Part shown: positions 27,881 through 37,293 of the stretch, one piece after another
Layout: each line of letters opens with the position of its first letter
How positions within the stretch are numbered: the stretch's first letter is position 1
Origin: an uncultured Eisenbergiella sp.
GTDB taxonomy: Bacteria > Bacillota > Clostridia > Lachnospirales > Lachnospiraceae
Length of the DNA: 64,000 bases
Reading direction: 5' to 3'
NCBI GenBank assembly: GCA_947598825.1
Contig: CANQFM010000001.1
Coordinates: forward strand, 62,001-126,000
The notes under the pieces: model-generated
The model's input: the letters and a program-made list of their open reading frames with translations, nothing else
What the model was told of the DNA's origin: nothing
Databases searched by the model: none
Program-made: the position numbers and the translations under genes

Positions 27881-29110
27881 TCACTCTGTCTTATCGTCTG
27901 CCGCCGCTACGCCGGGAAGCTCCTTGCCCTCCAAAAATTCCAGGGAAGCGCCGCCGCCGGTAGAAATGTGGCTCATCTTATCCGCAAAGCCCAGTTGGTT
28001 CACAGCCGCCGCGGAATCGCCGCCGCCGATCACGGTGATGGCGTCAGTCTCCGCCAGCGCCTTCGCCACAGCGATGGTGCCTGCCGCCAGGGTGGGATTC
28101 TCGAACACGCCCATCGGGCCATTCCATACTACGGTCTTGGCGGATTTTACAGCATCCGCAAACAACGCCTGGGTCTTGGGGCCGATATCCAGGCCTTCCA
28201 TATCGGAAGGGATCTTATCCGCGTCCACATAGGAAATTTCGATGGGGCCGTCGATGGGATTCGGGAACGCCGCCGCAATGGTGGTGTCCACGGGAAGCAG
28301 CAGCTTCTTGCCCAGGCTTGCCGCCTTATCCATCATCTCTTTGCAGTAATCCAGCTTGGTGTCGTCCACCAGGGAATTGCCGACCTCATAGCCCTGGGCC
28401 TTCAAGAAGGTAAAGGCCATGCCACCGCCGATGATCAGGGTATCGCACTTCTCCAGCAGGTTGGAGATCACGTTGAGCTTATCAGCCACCTTCGCGCCGC
28501 CCAGGATGGCGACGAACGGGCGCACCGGATTTTCCACGGCGTTGCCCAGGAAGTTGATCTCTTTCTGCATCAGGTAGCCGACCGCATTGTCGCCGCCCTT
28601 TTCGGTAATAAACTTGGTCACGCCGGCCACGGACGCATGGGCCCTGTGAGAAGAACCGAACGCGTCGCAGACATAGACGTCCGCCAGATCCGCCAGCTCT
28701 TTAGAGAAGGCTTCGCCGTTCTTCGTCTCTTCCTGGCCGCGGAAACGGGTGTTCTGCAGAAGCACCACGTCGCCTTCCTTCATCGCGGCAACTGCAGCGG
28801 TCGCCGCTTCGCCGGTCACGTTATAGTCCGCGACAAACTTCACTTCCTTGCCCAGCTTCTCGGACAGTCTTGCCGCTACAGGGGCCAGGGACTCGCCTTC
28901 GTTGGGGCCGTTTTTCACTTTGCCAAGATGGGAGCAAAGGATCACCTTGCCGCCGTCCTCGATCAGTTTCTGGATGGTGGGCAGGGCCGCCACGATACGG
29001 GTCTCGTCCGTGATCACGCCTTCCTTTAACGGTACGTTGAAGTCGCATCTGACCAATACTCTTTTGCCTTTGACGTTGATATCGTCAATGGATTTCTTAT
29101 TCAAGCCCAT
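27881..29110 (-). CDS. pgk: Phosphoglycerate kinase
   Basis: Pgk makes ATP from 1,3-bisphosphoglycerate. The 409-residue protein has the N-terminal [14 protein letters not shown], the LLQNTRFR motif, the hinge and nucleotide-binding segment [12 protein letters not shown], and [14 protein letters not shown] strong AAAGGAGG site precedes the ATG. The hairpin at 29139-29172 separates it from gap, so part of its transcription must pass that hairpin or start beyond it. Confidence 0.98.
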   Translation of the reverse strand: MGLNKKSIDDINVKGKRVLVRCDFNVPLKEGVITDETRIVAALPTIQKLIEDGGKVILCSHLGKVKNGPNEGESLAPVAARLSEKLGKEVKFVADYNVTGEAATAAVAAMKEGDVVLLQNTRFRGQEETKNGEAFSKELADLADVYVCDAFGSSHRAHASVAGVTKFITEKGGDNAVGYLMQKEINFLGNAVENPVRPFVAILGGAKVADKLNVISNLLEKCDTLIIGGGMAFTFLKAQGYEVGNSLVDDTKLDYCKEMMDKAASLGKKLLLPVDTTIAAAFPNPIDGPIEISYVDADKIPSDMEGLDIGPKTQALFADAVKSAKTVVWNGPMGVFENPTLAAGTIAVAKALAETDAITVIGGGDSAAAVNQLGFADKMSHISTGGGASLEFLEGKELPGVAAADDKTE

Positions 29111-29138
29111 GATAAGGACCTCCTTTATTCTGGTTTGA

Positions 29139-29172
29139 AAAAGGGTCCGGCCCTATGGACCGGACCCTTTTG
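29139..29172 (-). terminator. Intercistronic terminator between gap and pgk
   Basis: GGGTCCGG (29144-29151) pairs with CCGGACCC (29161-29168), extended by A/T pairs and followed on the minus strand by five U. It is a complete intrinsic terminator only about 15 bases upstream of the pgk ribosome binding site. Confidence 0.7.
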
Positions 29173-29246
29173 AGCCTATTCCTGAATCCGTATTGCGCAT
29201 TGCGCGTCCGCAACTGCGAAACGCCCCTGCGCTCTTTTCCTATCCC

Positions 29247-30266
29247 TTATGCGCCCAGCAGCTTGCCGAAGTGCTTGATGGTGCGGACCATCTGGCTGGT
29301 GTAGGAATTCTCATTGTCATACCAGGAAACAACCTGAACCTCTGCCAGATCGTCGCTGATAGGCAGCACCATGGTCTGGGTCGCATCGAACAGGGAGCCG
29401 TAGGTCATGCCGATGATATCGCTGGACACGATCTCGTCCTCGTTGTAGCCGTAGGACTCGTTGGAAGCAGCCTTCATCGCCGCGTTGATGGACTCCTTGG
29501 TGGGAGCGCCCTTGACAACGGCGGTCAGGATCGTGGTGGAGCCGGTAGGGGTCGGAACGCGCTGTGCGGAACCGATCAGCTTGCCGTTCAGTTCAGGGAT
29601 GACCAGGCCGATCGCCTTGGCAGCGCCGGTGCTGTTGGGAACGATATTCACCGCAGCCGCGCGGGACCTTCTCAGATCGCCCTTCCTCTGAGGGCCGTCC
29701 AGCGTCATCTGGTCGCCGGTGTATGCGTGGATCGTGCACATAATGCCGGACTGGATCGGGTAAGCGTCGTTTAACGCCTTCGCCATGGGAGCCAGGCAGT
29801 TGGTGGTGCAGGACGCCGCGGAAATGATGGTGTCCGCAGTGGTAAGGGACTCATGGTTTACATTGTAAACGATGGTAGGCAGATCGTTGCCCGCAGGAGC
29901 GGAAATGATAACGTGCTTCGCGCCGGCATCGATATGGGCCTGCGCCTTCGCCTTGGAGGTGTAGAAGCCGGTGCATTCCAGAACAACGTCTACGCCCAGC
30001 TTGCCCCAGGGAAGATCAGCGGCCTTGGCTTCCGCATAGATCTTGATCTCGGTGCCGTTTACGGTGATGGAATCTTCGCCTGCGCTTACGGTATCAGCCA
30101 GCGCATATCTGCCCTGGGTGGAATCATATTTCAGCAGATGGGCCAGCATCTTGGGGGAAGTCAGGTCGTTGATCGCAACGATCTCAAAACCTTCCGCACC
30201 GAACATCTGTCTGAAAGCCAGACGGCCAATACGGCCAAAACCATTGATTGCAACTTTTACAGCCAT
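29247..30266 (-). CDS. gap: Glyceraldehyde-3-phosphate dehydrogenase (NAD type)
   Basis: Gap oxidises glyceraldehyde 3-phosphate with NAD and phosphate. The 339-residue protein has the Rossmann start [16 protein letters not shown], the active-site cysteine in [12 protein letters not shown], the catalytic His in the [10 protein letters not shown] region, and WYDNENSY near the C-terminus. A promoter and AGGAGG site lie just upstream. A terminator follows it, so gap is probably transcribed more strongly than pgk-tpiA. Confidence 0.98.
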   Translation of the reverse strand: MAVKVAINGFGRIGRLAFRQMFGAEGFEIVAINDLTSPKMLAHLLKYDSTQGRYALADTVSAGEDSITVNGTEIKIYAEAKAADLPWGKLGVDVVLECTGFYTSKAKAQAHIDAGAKHVIISAPAGNDLPTIVYNVNHESLTTADTIISAASCTTNCLAPMAKALNDAYPIQSGIMCTIHAYTGDQMTLDGPQRKGDLRRSRAAAVNIVPNSTGAAKAIGLVIPELNGKLIGSAQRVPTPTGSTTILTAVVKGAPTKESINAAMKAASNESYGYNEDEIVSSDIIGMTYGSLFDATQTMVLPISDDLAEVQVVSWYDNENSYTSQMVRTIKHFGKLLGA

Positions 30267-30292
30267 TGTAGTTTCCTCCTAATAATGATTTT

Positions 30293-30321
30293 ATTATGTT
30301 CTGTCCCGCTTCCCGCGCCAA
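30293..30321 (-). promoter_or_regulatory. Predicted gap promoter with overlapping inverted repeat
   Basis: On the minus strand TTGGCG (30316-30321) and CATAAT (30293-30298) are 17 bases apart. The inverted repeat CCGCG-CCAA-CGCGG (30313-30326) covers the -35 element and could be an operator. Confidence 0.45.
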
Positions 30322-30526
30322 CGCGGACCGCTTGACAAAATTTTATCATCGGTACTATTCTACCTAATTCTTTCCAAAATATCAAGATATAAATGCAAAA
30401 TAATCGGAAAAGCTGTCCCGCCGCCGGATTTCTTCTGTTGCGAAGCGCAAAACTGTGTTATAGTAGGGAAAAGACGCCGAAAGGCCGCCTGGTGCGGCCC
30501 CAAAAAAGACCGGGGAGGAACCTGCT

Positions 30527-31345
30527 ATGCCCATTCTGGCCGACTGCCACTTACATTCCTGTTTTTCCGGGGATTCCGACGCCCCCATGGAGGCGATGAT
30601 CCAACGCGCCATTTCCCTGGGCCTTTCCCATATGTGCTTTACGGAGCATATGGATCTGGATTTCCCCCAAACGCCGGAAAGCCCTGCCGGGATGTTTGAA
30701 CTGCGCACGGACGACTATCGCGCTGCGCTGATGGAATACCGGAAGCGCTATGAAGGGCAGATACAGATCGGCTTCGGCGTGGAACTGGGCATGCAGCCCC
30801 ACATCAACGCAGAGAATGCGCGCTACGCCAACGCCTGCGATTTTGACTTCGTCATTGCCTCCACCCACCTGGTGGACCGCATGGATCCCTACGAAAGCTC
30901 CTATTTTGCCGGGCGAAGCCAGGAAGAGGCCTACCGGCGCTACTTTGAAGCGGAACTGGAAAGCATGGCTTCCTATACGGATTACGACGTCTACGGGCAC
31001 ATCGACTATGTGATCCGCTACGGCAGGACCCGGGACAAAGAGTACTGCTACGAGAAATATGCCGACCTCTTCGACCGCATGATCGACCTGCTGCTCTCTG
31101 CCCAAAAAGGCATCGAATTAAATACCGGCGGGCTGCGCAAAGGACTGCGCCAGCCCCATCCCTGTACGCCCTTTTTGAAGCGTTACCGCAAAATGGGCGG
31201 TTCTGTCCTGACGGTGGGCTCCGACGCCCACAGGGCAGCGGACGTCGCCTCCCATTTCGGACAGGCAGCCGAGGTGCTGACAGACTGCGGATTCACCCAC
31301 TACTGCACTTTCCGGCAGCGCAGACCCTCTTTTCACAGGCTTTAA
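30527..31345 (+). CDS. Histidinol-phosphatase of the PHP family (HisK type)
   Basis: The 272-residue PHP-domain phosphatase would hydrolyse L-histidinol phosphate in histidine synthesis. PHP metal motifs are visible: DCHLHSCFSGD at the N-terminus, FTEHMD, VIASTHLVD, DVYGHIDYVIRYG, and the C-terminal TVGSDAH. GGGGAGG precedes the ATG by eight bases. No other his genes are near, and PHP phosphatases can act on other phosphoesters, so the substrate is likely rather than certain. It is divergent from gap and convergent with the TPR gene (20-base gap). Confidence 0.85.
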   Translation: MPILADCHLHSCFSGDSDAPMEAMIQRAISLGLSHMCFTEHMDLDFPQTPESPAGMFELRTDDYRAALMEYRKRYEGQIQIGFGVELGMQPHINAENARYANACDFDFVIASTHLVDRMDPYESSYFAGRSQEEAYRRYFEAELESMASYTDYDVYGHIDYVIRYGRTRDKEYCYEKYADLFDRMIDLLLSAQKGIELNTGGLRKGLRQPHPCTPFLKRYRKMGGSVLTVGSDAHRAADVASHFGQAAEVLTDCGFTHYCTFRQRRPSFHRL

Positions 31346-31365
31346 AAAGCATCCCGCATGTCCTC

Positions 31366-32199
31366 TTATGCGTCCACATAGGCGCGGTAGGCCTCCTGCA
31401 GCTTTTCTGCCTGCTCCCGGACCATCTGCCGGCCGATATGGGCCGCCCCGCTTCTGGCCGCCTCCCCGACCCGCTCTAAAAAGGCTTGCTGTTCAGAGGT
31501 TTCCCAGTCCGCGTCGCATTGCTGAAAGGCTTCCTCCAGCTTCAGGGACGCAGCATACCACGTCGGCCTCTCCGCCAGGAAATTCACATATTCTTTTTCC
31601 CCCAGCGAAAAACGCATGGCCATCAGATATTGTCTGGCGCTGGCCGGATCATGTCCGAGTTTCCACGCCTGCTCAAAACAGGCCGCGGCCTCCGAAAACA
31701 AAAACAGCTTCGCCCGGGCCACGCCGCAGTTGTGGTAAACCTTTCCCAAAAAGGCGGGATCCATACCCGTCAGCCCTTCCGTCAGCTCTTCATATTCCCG
31801 CAGGGCCGCCACATATTTCCCGGCCTGTAAAAAATAATCCCCTCTCGCCTTGCTCCGCTCCACCTCGCTGGAATTTTCATTGATATTTAAGATCTTTTCC
31901 ACCTGCTGGATATCTTTTCCGGAGCAATATCCCGTATAGGAAAACAGCGTGCGGACGAAATCCATGACCGGATGCGGCCCCTGAACGGCCTGCCCCAACT
32001 GCCGGGCCAGATCCGCCAGCGCGCACTGTTCCTCCACCCACCGGACCAGTTCCCTATTCAGGATGGAAGGCTCCAAAACCCAGGCGTTTTCCCGCACAAA
32101 ATAACACAATTCCTCCACGTTCCAGACATGGATCCTGGCGCGTTCAAAGTAATAGGGCACTTCCGCATTCTTCCCAAGGCACAGATAAACCCGTCCCAT
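31366..32199 (-). CDS. TPR-like helical protein, third gene of the DUF5717/DUF5716 operon
   Basis: The 277-residue protein has no signal peptide. The N-terminal 60 residues (MGRVYLCLGKNAEVPYYFERA, HVWNVEELCYFVREN) form a conserved-looking module. The remainder reads as TPR-like helix pairs: DYFLQAGKYVAALREYEEL, VYHNCGVARAKLFLFSEAAACFEQAW, ARQYLMAMRFSLGEKEY. GGGAGG four bases ahead of 32199 sets the start; the frame extends eight codons further into DUF5716. It follows DUF5716 by 20 bases. I know of no function. It probably scaffolds partners within the complex made by this operon. Confidence 0.75.
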   Translation of the reverse strand: MGRVYLCLGKNAEVPYYFERARIHVWNVEELCYFVRENAWVLEPSILNRELVRWVEEQCALADLARQLGQAVQGPHPVMDFVRTLFSYTGYCSGKDIQQVEKILNINENSSEVERSKARGDYFLQAGKYVAALREYEELTEGLTGMDPAFLGKVYHNCGVARAKLFLFSEAAACFEQAWKLGHDPASARQYLMAMRFSLGEKEYVNFLAERPTWYAASLKLEEAFQQCDADWETSEQQAFLERVGEAARSGAAHIGRQMVREQAEKLQEAYRAYVDA

Positions 32200-32219
32200 A
32201 TGACCTCCCGCCGTCCGTC

Positions 32220-33533
32220 TCAAAGACGGATAGACTCTTCCCAGAATTTATGGGTCGCAGGGAAAAACTCCCCGAACCCGAGATCTTCCATGCTGATATG
32301 TACCGTCGCAGCATCCTCCAGCTCCGCTTTCAGGCGGATCCTGGAGGTAAAGGCCGGCCTGTCCGGCAGCCCGTCCAGGGCCACCTGCACTTCCCGGATC
32401 TCCTTCCCGTCCAGCGGCGTGATCCGCAGCGTGAAAGCGCTGCTGTCCCCCAGCAAAAACTCGCATTCCTTTTTGGCGTCGTACCAGTTGACGCCCGCGT
32501 CGAACAGCGCCAGATAAGCGTCCGCGCCGCGCCGCGAAACATACATGCCCACATTGGAGCGCAGCATATCCTTCCCCAGAAAAGCGTATCCTTTTCCTGT
32601 CTCCTGGGGCGCCAGCCGCTGCCTGGCTGCGTAACAGGCCCCCTTGCTATAGAGGTTGTTGCCCAGAAAAACCCGCCGCCCGTCGCAGAGCAGCCGCAGG
32701 GATTCCTGATACCACTCCCCCTCAAAGCCTTCTCCGATCAGATAGACCGTTGAAACGGCCCTTTCCCCCAAAATCTGCTCCAGCGCGCGGCAGAAAGCCT
32801 GATCCAGACAGGCGCAGCGCCGGCTGTCCTCGTCCTCCTCGCCGGTCCATACTACAGGCCGCACCTCTTCCCACTCCGTTTCTTCTACGAAAGAGGCGAC
32901 CGGCTTCGTATTTTCATTCACATAAAACAGCAGCGTCTTTAAATGCGCCGTTTCCAGCTCGCACATCAATACGTCCCGGATCCGAAGCTCCTCCGGCTGA
33001 CTGATATTATAATAGAAAAAACTCTCCCCGCGCCCTATCACATACACCCGGTCCGCCGCGACCTGCAGCATGGCGGCAGCCGCCGTCAGCGCGTCGATCG
33101 CCGGGCGGCTCACATCCTCCACTGTAAAGACAAGGGCCTGCAGCCGGTCAAGGGGAAGAATGGGAGCCAACAGGCCGAGGGTCCTTTTCAAAAACAGGGA
33201 TAAAAGCGCCACCGGATCGTACTGCTGTCCGGCCACTTCCACCTCTTCCCCCCGGGCCGCCGTCTGCAAAAGATCGCGCACCGGCACGGCTTCTCCCCGC
33301 TCTGCGGCCTTCTGCGCCTGATTCCCATACAGCCAGAGATCCCGGTCCGTGCGTTTTGCCAGCAAGGCCGGGATCCGGTATTCTTCCTCCCCCGCCACCT
33401 GGCTCACAGTCTCCGGTTTTGCTTCTCCCGGCAGCCAATAGCTGATCTGCGCATAGGAACCGCTAAGATCGTATCCCGCCACTGCGCCTTCCCTGCGCCG
33501 TTTATCCGCCGGCTGTGTCCGCTCCAAAAACAT
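32220..33533 (-). CDS. DUF5716 family protein, degenerate Hsp70/actin-fold (ASKHA-like)
   Basis: The 437-residue soluble protein is of unassigned function. Its order of elements follows an Hsp70 nucleotide-binding domain: a phosphate-1-like AGYDLSGSYAQ (19-29); a YDPVALLSLFLKRTLG helix; LVFTVEDVSRPAIDAL (134-149), matching the VITVPAYFNDAQRQA region of DnaK; DRVYVIGRGESFFYYN (161-176); and an adenosine-like VYLIGEGF (263-270) with GNNLYSKGACYA. The phosphate-2 DxGGGT motif is not recognisable. The last 70 residues look like a truncated beta-rich domain without the helical lid. These parallels are my reading. It sits between DUF5717 (18-base gap) and the TPR gene. Confidence 0.75.
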   Translation of the reverse strand: MFLERTQPADKRRREGAVAGYDLSGSYAQISYWLPGEAKPETVSQVAGEEEYRIPALLAKRTDRDLWLYGNQAQKAAERGEAVPVRDLLQTAARGEEVEVAGQQYDPVALLSLFLKRTLGLLAPILPLDRLQALVFTVEDVSRPAIDALTAAAAMLQVAADRVYVIGRGESFFYYNISQPEELRIRDVLMCELETAHLKTLLFYVNENTKPVASFVEETEWEEVRPVVWTGEEDEDSRRCACLDQAFCRALEQILGERAVSTVYLIGEGFEGEWYQESLRLLCDGRRVFLGNNLYSKGACYAARQRLAPQETGKGYAFLGKDMLRSNVGMYVSRRGADAYLALFDAGVNWYDAKKECEFLLGDSSAFTLRITPLDGKEIREVQVALDGLPDRPAFTSRIRLKAELEDAATVHISMEDLGFGEFFPATHKFWEESIRL

Positions 33534-33551
33534 CCCTGCGCCCCTTCCTTT

Positions 33552-36500
33552 TTACTCCTGTATCGTAAACAACCTGTCCACACAATAATCCGTATAGAGA
33601 TATTGCCGCATCAGCTCCTGCCCCTGCCACAGACCACCGCCGTCCAAAGCGGCAGCGGACAGGGCATTGAGCATGGCATAGCGGCTGCCCTCCCTTTGCC
33701 CGCTCTCCTGGGCTTTCAAAAGACCGCTGTCCAAAATGTCCGACGGATCCTGTGCGCTGGAAATATAATACTGCAGCGTCTCTCCCGCAAACAAAAGAAA
33801 CTGCGCGCAGAAGATCCCCTCGCAGACGTGCCCGAACGGGACGGTCTGATATTCCCTGTCCGTCTCGGCAGGCTGCAGGATCCGGTAGTTGAGCAAAAGC
33901 CGGTCCCCCGGATCCCCTATATAAGTCACAAAGGTCCGGTCCAGCAGAAGCTCCGCGTCCGGCACCAGGCCCGCGTAGGCTTTCAGCACCGGCAGGATCT
34001 TGCTTTCCTTTCGCATCTGCGTCCCGATCCTGCATATCGCTTTTTTTACCTCCGGTTCGACCGGGTCCGTGCGGTTGGCGAAATATTTCAGACAGGCGAT
34101 CCTGCACAGGTCCCCCACCGGTTCTCCTGCCCGGTCCAACCGGAGGATGCACTGAATCATATAGACGTGGATCAACTGCCCTGCGATCACATAACGGCGG
34201 GCACAGCAGCGCAGGAAGGCGATCTCCGTCTCGCTTCTGCCGCCTCCGGCCACGAACTGCCGCAAAAGATCCATCCGCTCCGTCACGTCCTGTCCGGTAT
34301 AGAGCATCTGTTCCATGATCCGCTGGCAAAGGGAGAAAGTATCGATCTCAAAGCCTTCCGCCGCCGCTTTTACCGCTTCCATCTCGGCCACGCTGCCTTC
34401 GTAATGATCCGCCAGATGCCGGAGTATGTGTTCATCATACTTTCCCCGCAGCGCCGTCTGGAAACAAAGCTGCGTCAGCCGCTCCTCCTGCTCTAACGTC
34501 TGCTGCTGCAGCAGGGCGCTGCACAGCCGCATCAGGATCCTTTCCTCTATCATAGCAAGATCCAGCCCTTTCAGCCAGCGGTACGCCTTTTCATAAAGCC
34601 CAGCCTGCACCAGATACCCGACCGCTTCCGCCCTGTATGGCTCTCCGATATCCCCGTCCGCCATGGCGGACAAAAGGCCATAGGATCTTTCCTCCTGCCC
34701 CTGCTTTTGATCGTAGCGCAAAAGCCCCAGGTCTATTTCCTGCAAAAACGCCCTGCGAAGTCCTGTACTCTCCGCGATCCGGCGGCAGTGATCCACCGTT
34801 TTTTCCGTCACCGTCACGGCGCCGTCTCCGATGGCGCACAGGTGATAGGAAAGCGCGCCCTGGGCATAGGGCCCGACCCGTTCGAACAGGTCGTCCTGCT
34901 CCCGGTCAAACAGCGGCTTTCTGACTGCTTCCCCCTGGACGCAGAAGCGGTTTCTGTTCTCATCCTCTGCAAAGAGCATATCCATGCGGCTGCAGATCCT
35001 GACCAGGCTTTTTTGATCCCGCACCGGATAGGCCCGTTCCTCCTGCTGCCTGTAGGGCACCACCACAAGTTTTGTTTCTTCCCGTTTCAGAGAAACCTCT
35101 TCCACGCACAGCAGGGAAGCCAGCGCGCAGGCATTTTCCGGCGTAAAGAGCGGCCCTTTTAAAAGGGACCGGTACAGATAGGCCAAATGCAGGCTGATCC
35201 TTCCCTTTTTGAGCTGATCGGTCACAAACTGTTCCATCTGGGGCCGATAAGTAATATATAATTCCGGATCCTCCTCCCGGTGCTTTTCCATGTAAGCGTA
35301 CAGACAAGCCGCAAACTCGTGATCCAAATTGCTCTGATAGGCGAAATAGATCTGTACGCTCCTGGGGATCTCCACTTCCTCTTTCGGATCCAGGCTCATC
35401 ATATAATACTCGTACAGGCGGGTGATCCGGAATTTTTCCTCTACGCCCCGCAAATACCAGGGATAGTATTCCTGTCCGCTCCTGCCGCCCTTGATCAAAA
35501 GCGTACAGATCGCCTGCAGCGTCTCGCTGTCCCTGGTCCTGTCCCAATACAGCGTCAGGATCCGGTACAGCGTCGGATCGAAATACTTTTCGCGGCCTGT
35601 CAGATAGAGGACATGCACCATCAGATCTTTTCCAAGGATCCCGTTTTTGGCGCCGTAGAGCAAAAGCCTTCCGGCAACGCTGTCCAACCCGGTCAAAAGC
35701 GTCGGGCAGGCGTTTAAAAGCTGCAGCGCTTCCAGATAAAGCACCGGGCTGATGCATCCCCCCGAAAACTGGGCTTCCAGAAAGCTCCATTTCCTGGCAG
35801 CGCTCCGTCCCAACTGGCGCGATAAAAACAGGATCAGCCACGCGATCCTCCAGTCCCTTGGATTCTCAGAAAAGATCTTTTCGATCTCCAGCGTCGTGCG
35901 GCGCACATAGTCTTCCTGCGGATCATAGAGGGTGGTCAAATACAGATAATAACAGTAAACGGCAGGCGGGGCCTCGTCCAGCCAGTCCTGCAGGCGGCGC
36001 AGCACCCATGACGCCTCCTCTGCCTTATCCTCCGTCAGCAGCAGTTGGGCATAGAACAGCCGGGGCGCGATGCTTTTCTCCGGGGAAAGCTCTATCATCC
36101 TGCGCACACAGGCATAGGCCTGATCCCGCCATTCCCCTGCTTCCAGCTTTTTCATCCTGAAATCCTGATACAGCTTTACCATCCGATACTGGCAGCCCTG
36201 CAGCTCCCGCCTGCGCCTGCCGGAAGCGGTATCCGAAGCTCCCCGCTTTACCGCGATCACCGGGATCTTTAAGCTTCCCCTGTGCCAGCGAAGGACCACT
36301 TCTCCCAGATTATTCCCGCCATGCATCTTCTCTTCATGGAAATACAGCGGCAGACGACACTGGCTGCCCAGAAAATCGTTTTCCGTCAGCAGGCTTTTCT
36401 CCACGGATAAGAACTCGCCCCTCGCCTCCACCGCAAGGCGGACCGGCCCCCAGCCGATCTTCTGCAGGGACAATTCCTCGCTGCAGTTTTCCCGGATATC

Positions 36501-37106
36501 CGTAAGCCGGATCTCCTTTGGCAGCGCCGCAAAAGAAACAGGCTGCTTCTTCTGGGCGGCCACCAGGAATTCCTCCACGTTGTTCTCGTTTCCGTAACAG
36601 GCGGACAGCCCCCGGTAGAGCTGGATGAGCTGGCTGTCCTGTCTACAAAGGCGCAAAAAATGGGCAGAGTAAAAAAACTTCACCGCTTCCTGCCACCTGG
36701 CCCTGGCAAGATTGGTAAACTGGAATAAATTCTCTATCTCGCCCAGGGAACAGACGGCGGGTTTTTCTTTCACCTGCACCTTCCAGCACAATTCGTATTC
36801 CCCATAGTTGGACACAATAAAAAAGCGGCCGCTGCGCGTCTCGCCATCCTGCATCCGCCCCGCGTCGAAACGAAACGCGATACGCTCTGCATTCCCGCAG
36901 AACCAGGGCGTCAGGCACTCCATCCGCTCGTCCGCAGAACGCACGAACCCCTCCGGTATCCCGGCGCCGTTCCCTGCGATCTCAAAATCGCCCTCCGCCC
37001 GCCCGTCCGGCGGCACTGCAAGTTCGATCTGTCTGACCGAAAAGGTCAAAGAACCCTCTGCAGGGCGAAAATCCTGTGCGCTGATCCGCTCTCTCATCTC
37101 CCGCAT
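33552..37106 (-). CDS. DUF5717 family giant protein (beta domains plus alpha-helical repeats)
   Basis: The 1184-residue protein is the largest in the window and of unknown function. It has no signal peptide and no membrane segment. Residues 15-115 and about 190-285 are beta-rich, Ig-like segments. From about residue 300 to the end it is a long array of TPR/solenoid-like helices (AYACVRRMIELSPEKSIAPR, LFYAQLLLTEDKAEEASWVL, AVGYLVQAGLYEKAYRWLKG). GGGAGG about nine bases ahead of the ATG at 37106 sets the start. A promoter lies at 37136-37164. It is first in the DUF5717-DUF5716-TPR operon and has the form of a scaffold. Confidence 0.8.
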   Translation of the reverse strand: MREMRERISAQDFRPAEGSLTFSVRQIELAVPPDGRAEGDFEIAGNGAGIPEGFVRSADERMECLTPWFCGNAERIAFRFDAGRMQDGETRSGRFFIVSNYGEYELCWKVQVKEKPAVCSLGEIENLFQFTNLARARWQEAVKFFYSAHFLRLCRQDSQLIQLYRGLSACYGNENNVEEFLVAAQKKQPVSFAALPKEIRLTDIRENCSEELSLQKIGWGPVRLAVEARGEFLSVEKSLLTENDFLGSQCRLPLYFHEEKMHGGNNLGEVVLRWHRGSLKIPVIAVKRGASDTASGRRRRELQGCQYRMVKLYQDFRMKKLEAGEWRDQAYACVRRMIELSPEKSIAPRLFYAQLLLTEDKAEEASWVLRRLQDWLDEAPPAVYCYYLYLTTLYDPQEDYVRRTTLEIEKIFSENPRDWRIAWLILFLSRQLGRSAARKWSFLEAQFSGGCISPVLYLEALQLLNACPTLLTGLDSVAGRLLLYGAKNGILGKDLMVHVLYLTGREKYFDPTLYRILTLYWDRTRDSETLQAICTLLIKGGRSGQEYYPWYLRGVEEKFRITRLYEYYMMSLDPKEEVEIPRSVQIYFAYQSNLDHEFAACLYAYMEKHREEDPELYITYRPQMEQFVTDQLKKGRISLHLAYLYRSLLKGPLFTPENACALASLLCVEEVSLKREETKLVVVPYRQQEERAYPVRDQKSLVRICSRMDMLFAEDENRNRFCVQGEAVRKPLFDREQDDLFERVGPYAQGALSYHLCAIGDGAVTVTEKTVDHCRRIAESTGLRRAFLQEIDLGLLRYDQKQGQEERSYGLLSAMADGDIGEPYRAEAVGYLVQAGLYEKAYRWLKGLDLAMIEERILMRLCSALLQQQTLEQEERLTQLCFQTALRGKYDEHILRHLADHYEGSVAEMEAVKAAAEGFEIDTFSLCQRIMEQMLYTGQDVTERMDLLRQFVAGGGRSETEIAFLRCCARRYVIAGQLIHVYMIQCILRLDRAGEPVGDLCRIACLKYFANRTDPVEPEVKKAICRIGTQMRKESKILPVLKAYAGLVPDAELLLDRTFVTYIGDPGDRLLLNYRILQPAETDREYQTVPFGHVCEGIFCAQFLLFAGETLQYYISSAQDPSDILDSGLLKAQESGQREGSRYAMLNALSAAALDGGGLWQGQELMRQYLYTDYCVDRLFTIQE

Positions 37107-37135
37107 CAAAAACCGCCTCCCAAAACTCTCCTTTC

Positions 37136-37164
37136 ATTTTACTCTATTTTTTTTGCCGATGCAA
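37136..37164 (-). promoter_or_regulatory. Predicted promoter of the DUF5717 operon
   Basis: On the minus strand TTGCAT (37159-37164) and TAAAAT (37136-37141) are separated by 17 bases, placing the start site about 23 bases before the ATG. Confidence 0.5.
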
Positions 37165-37220
37165 CCTTTGCTTCCACGAATGCCGCCGGTAAAACCGACC
37201 GAAAAAAACGGAAGCTTTCC

Positions 37221-37249
37221 TTGACATATCCCATTTTCTGTTGTATTGT
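37221..37249 (+). promoter_or_regulatory. Promoter of the GntR/ABC operon, with possible autoregulatory operator
   Basis: A perfect TTGACA (37221-37226) and TATTGT (37244-37249) with 17-base spacing. An imperfect inverted repeat, TGTA...TACA, spans about 37250-37269 directly downstream. That is where YtrA-type repressors usually bind. Confidence 0.75.
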
Positions 37250-37293
37250 TGTATTAAATAAATGGTACACATGACAAGAAAAGGAGGTAACCC

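Noticed and set aside
27593-29029. 478-codon plus-strand frame opposite pgk and tpiA
   Set aside because: It is a shadow of two complete glycolytic genes with all catalytic motifs.
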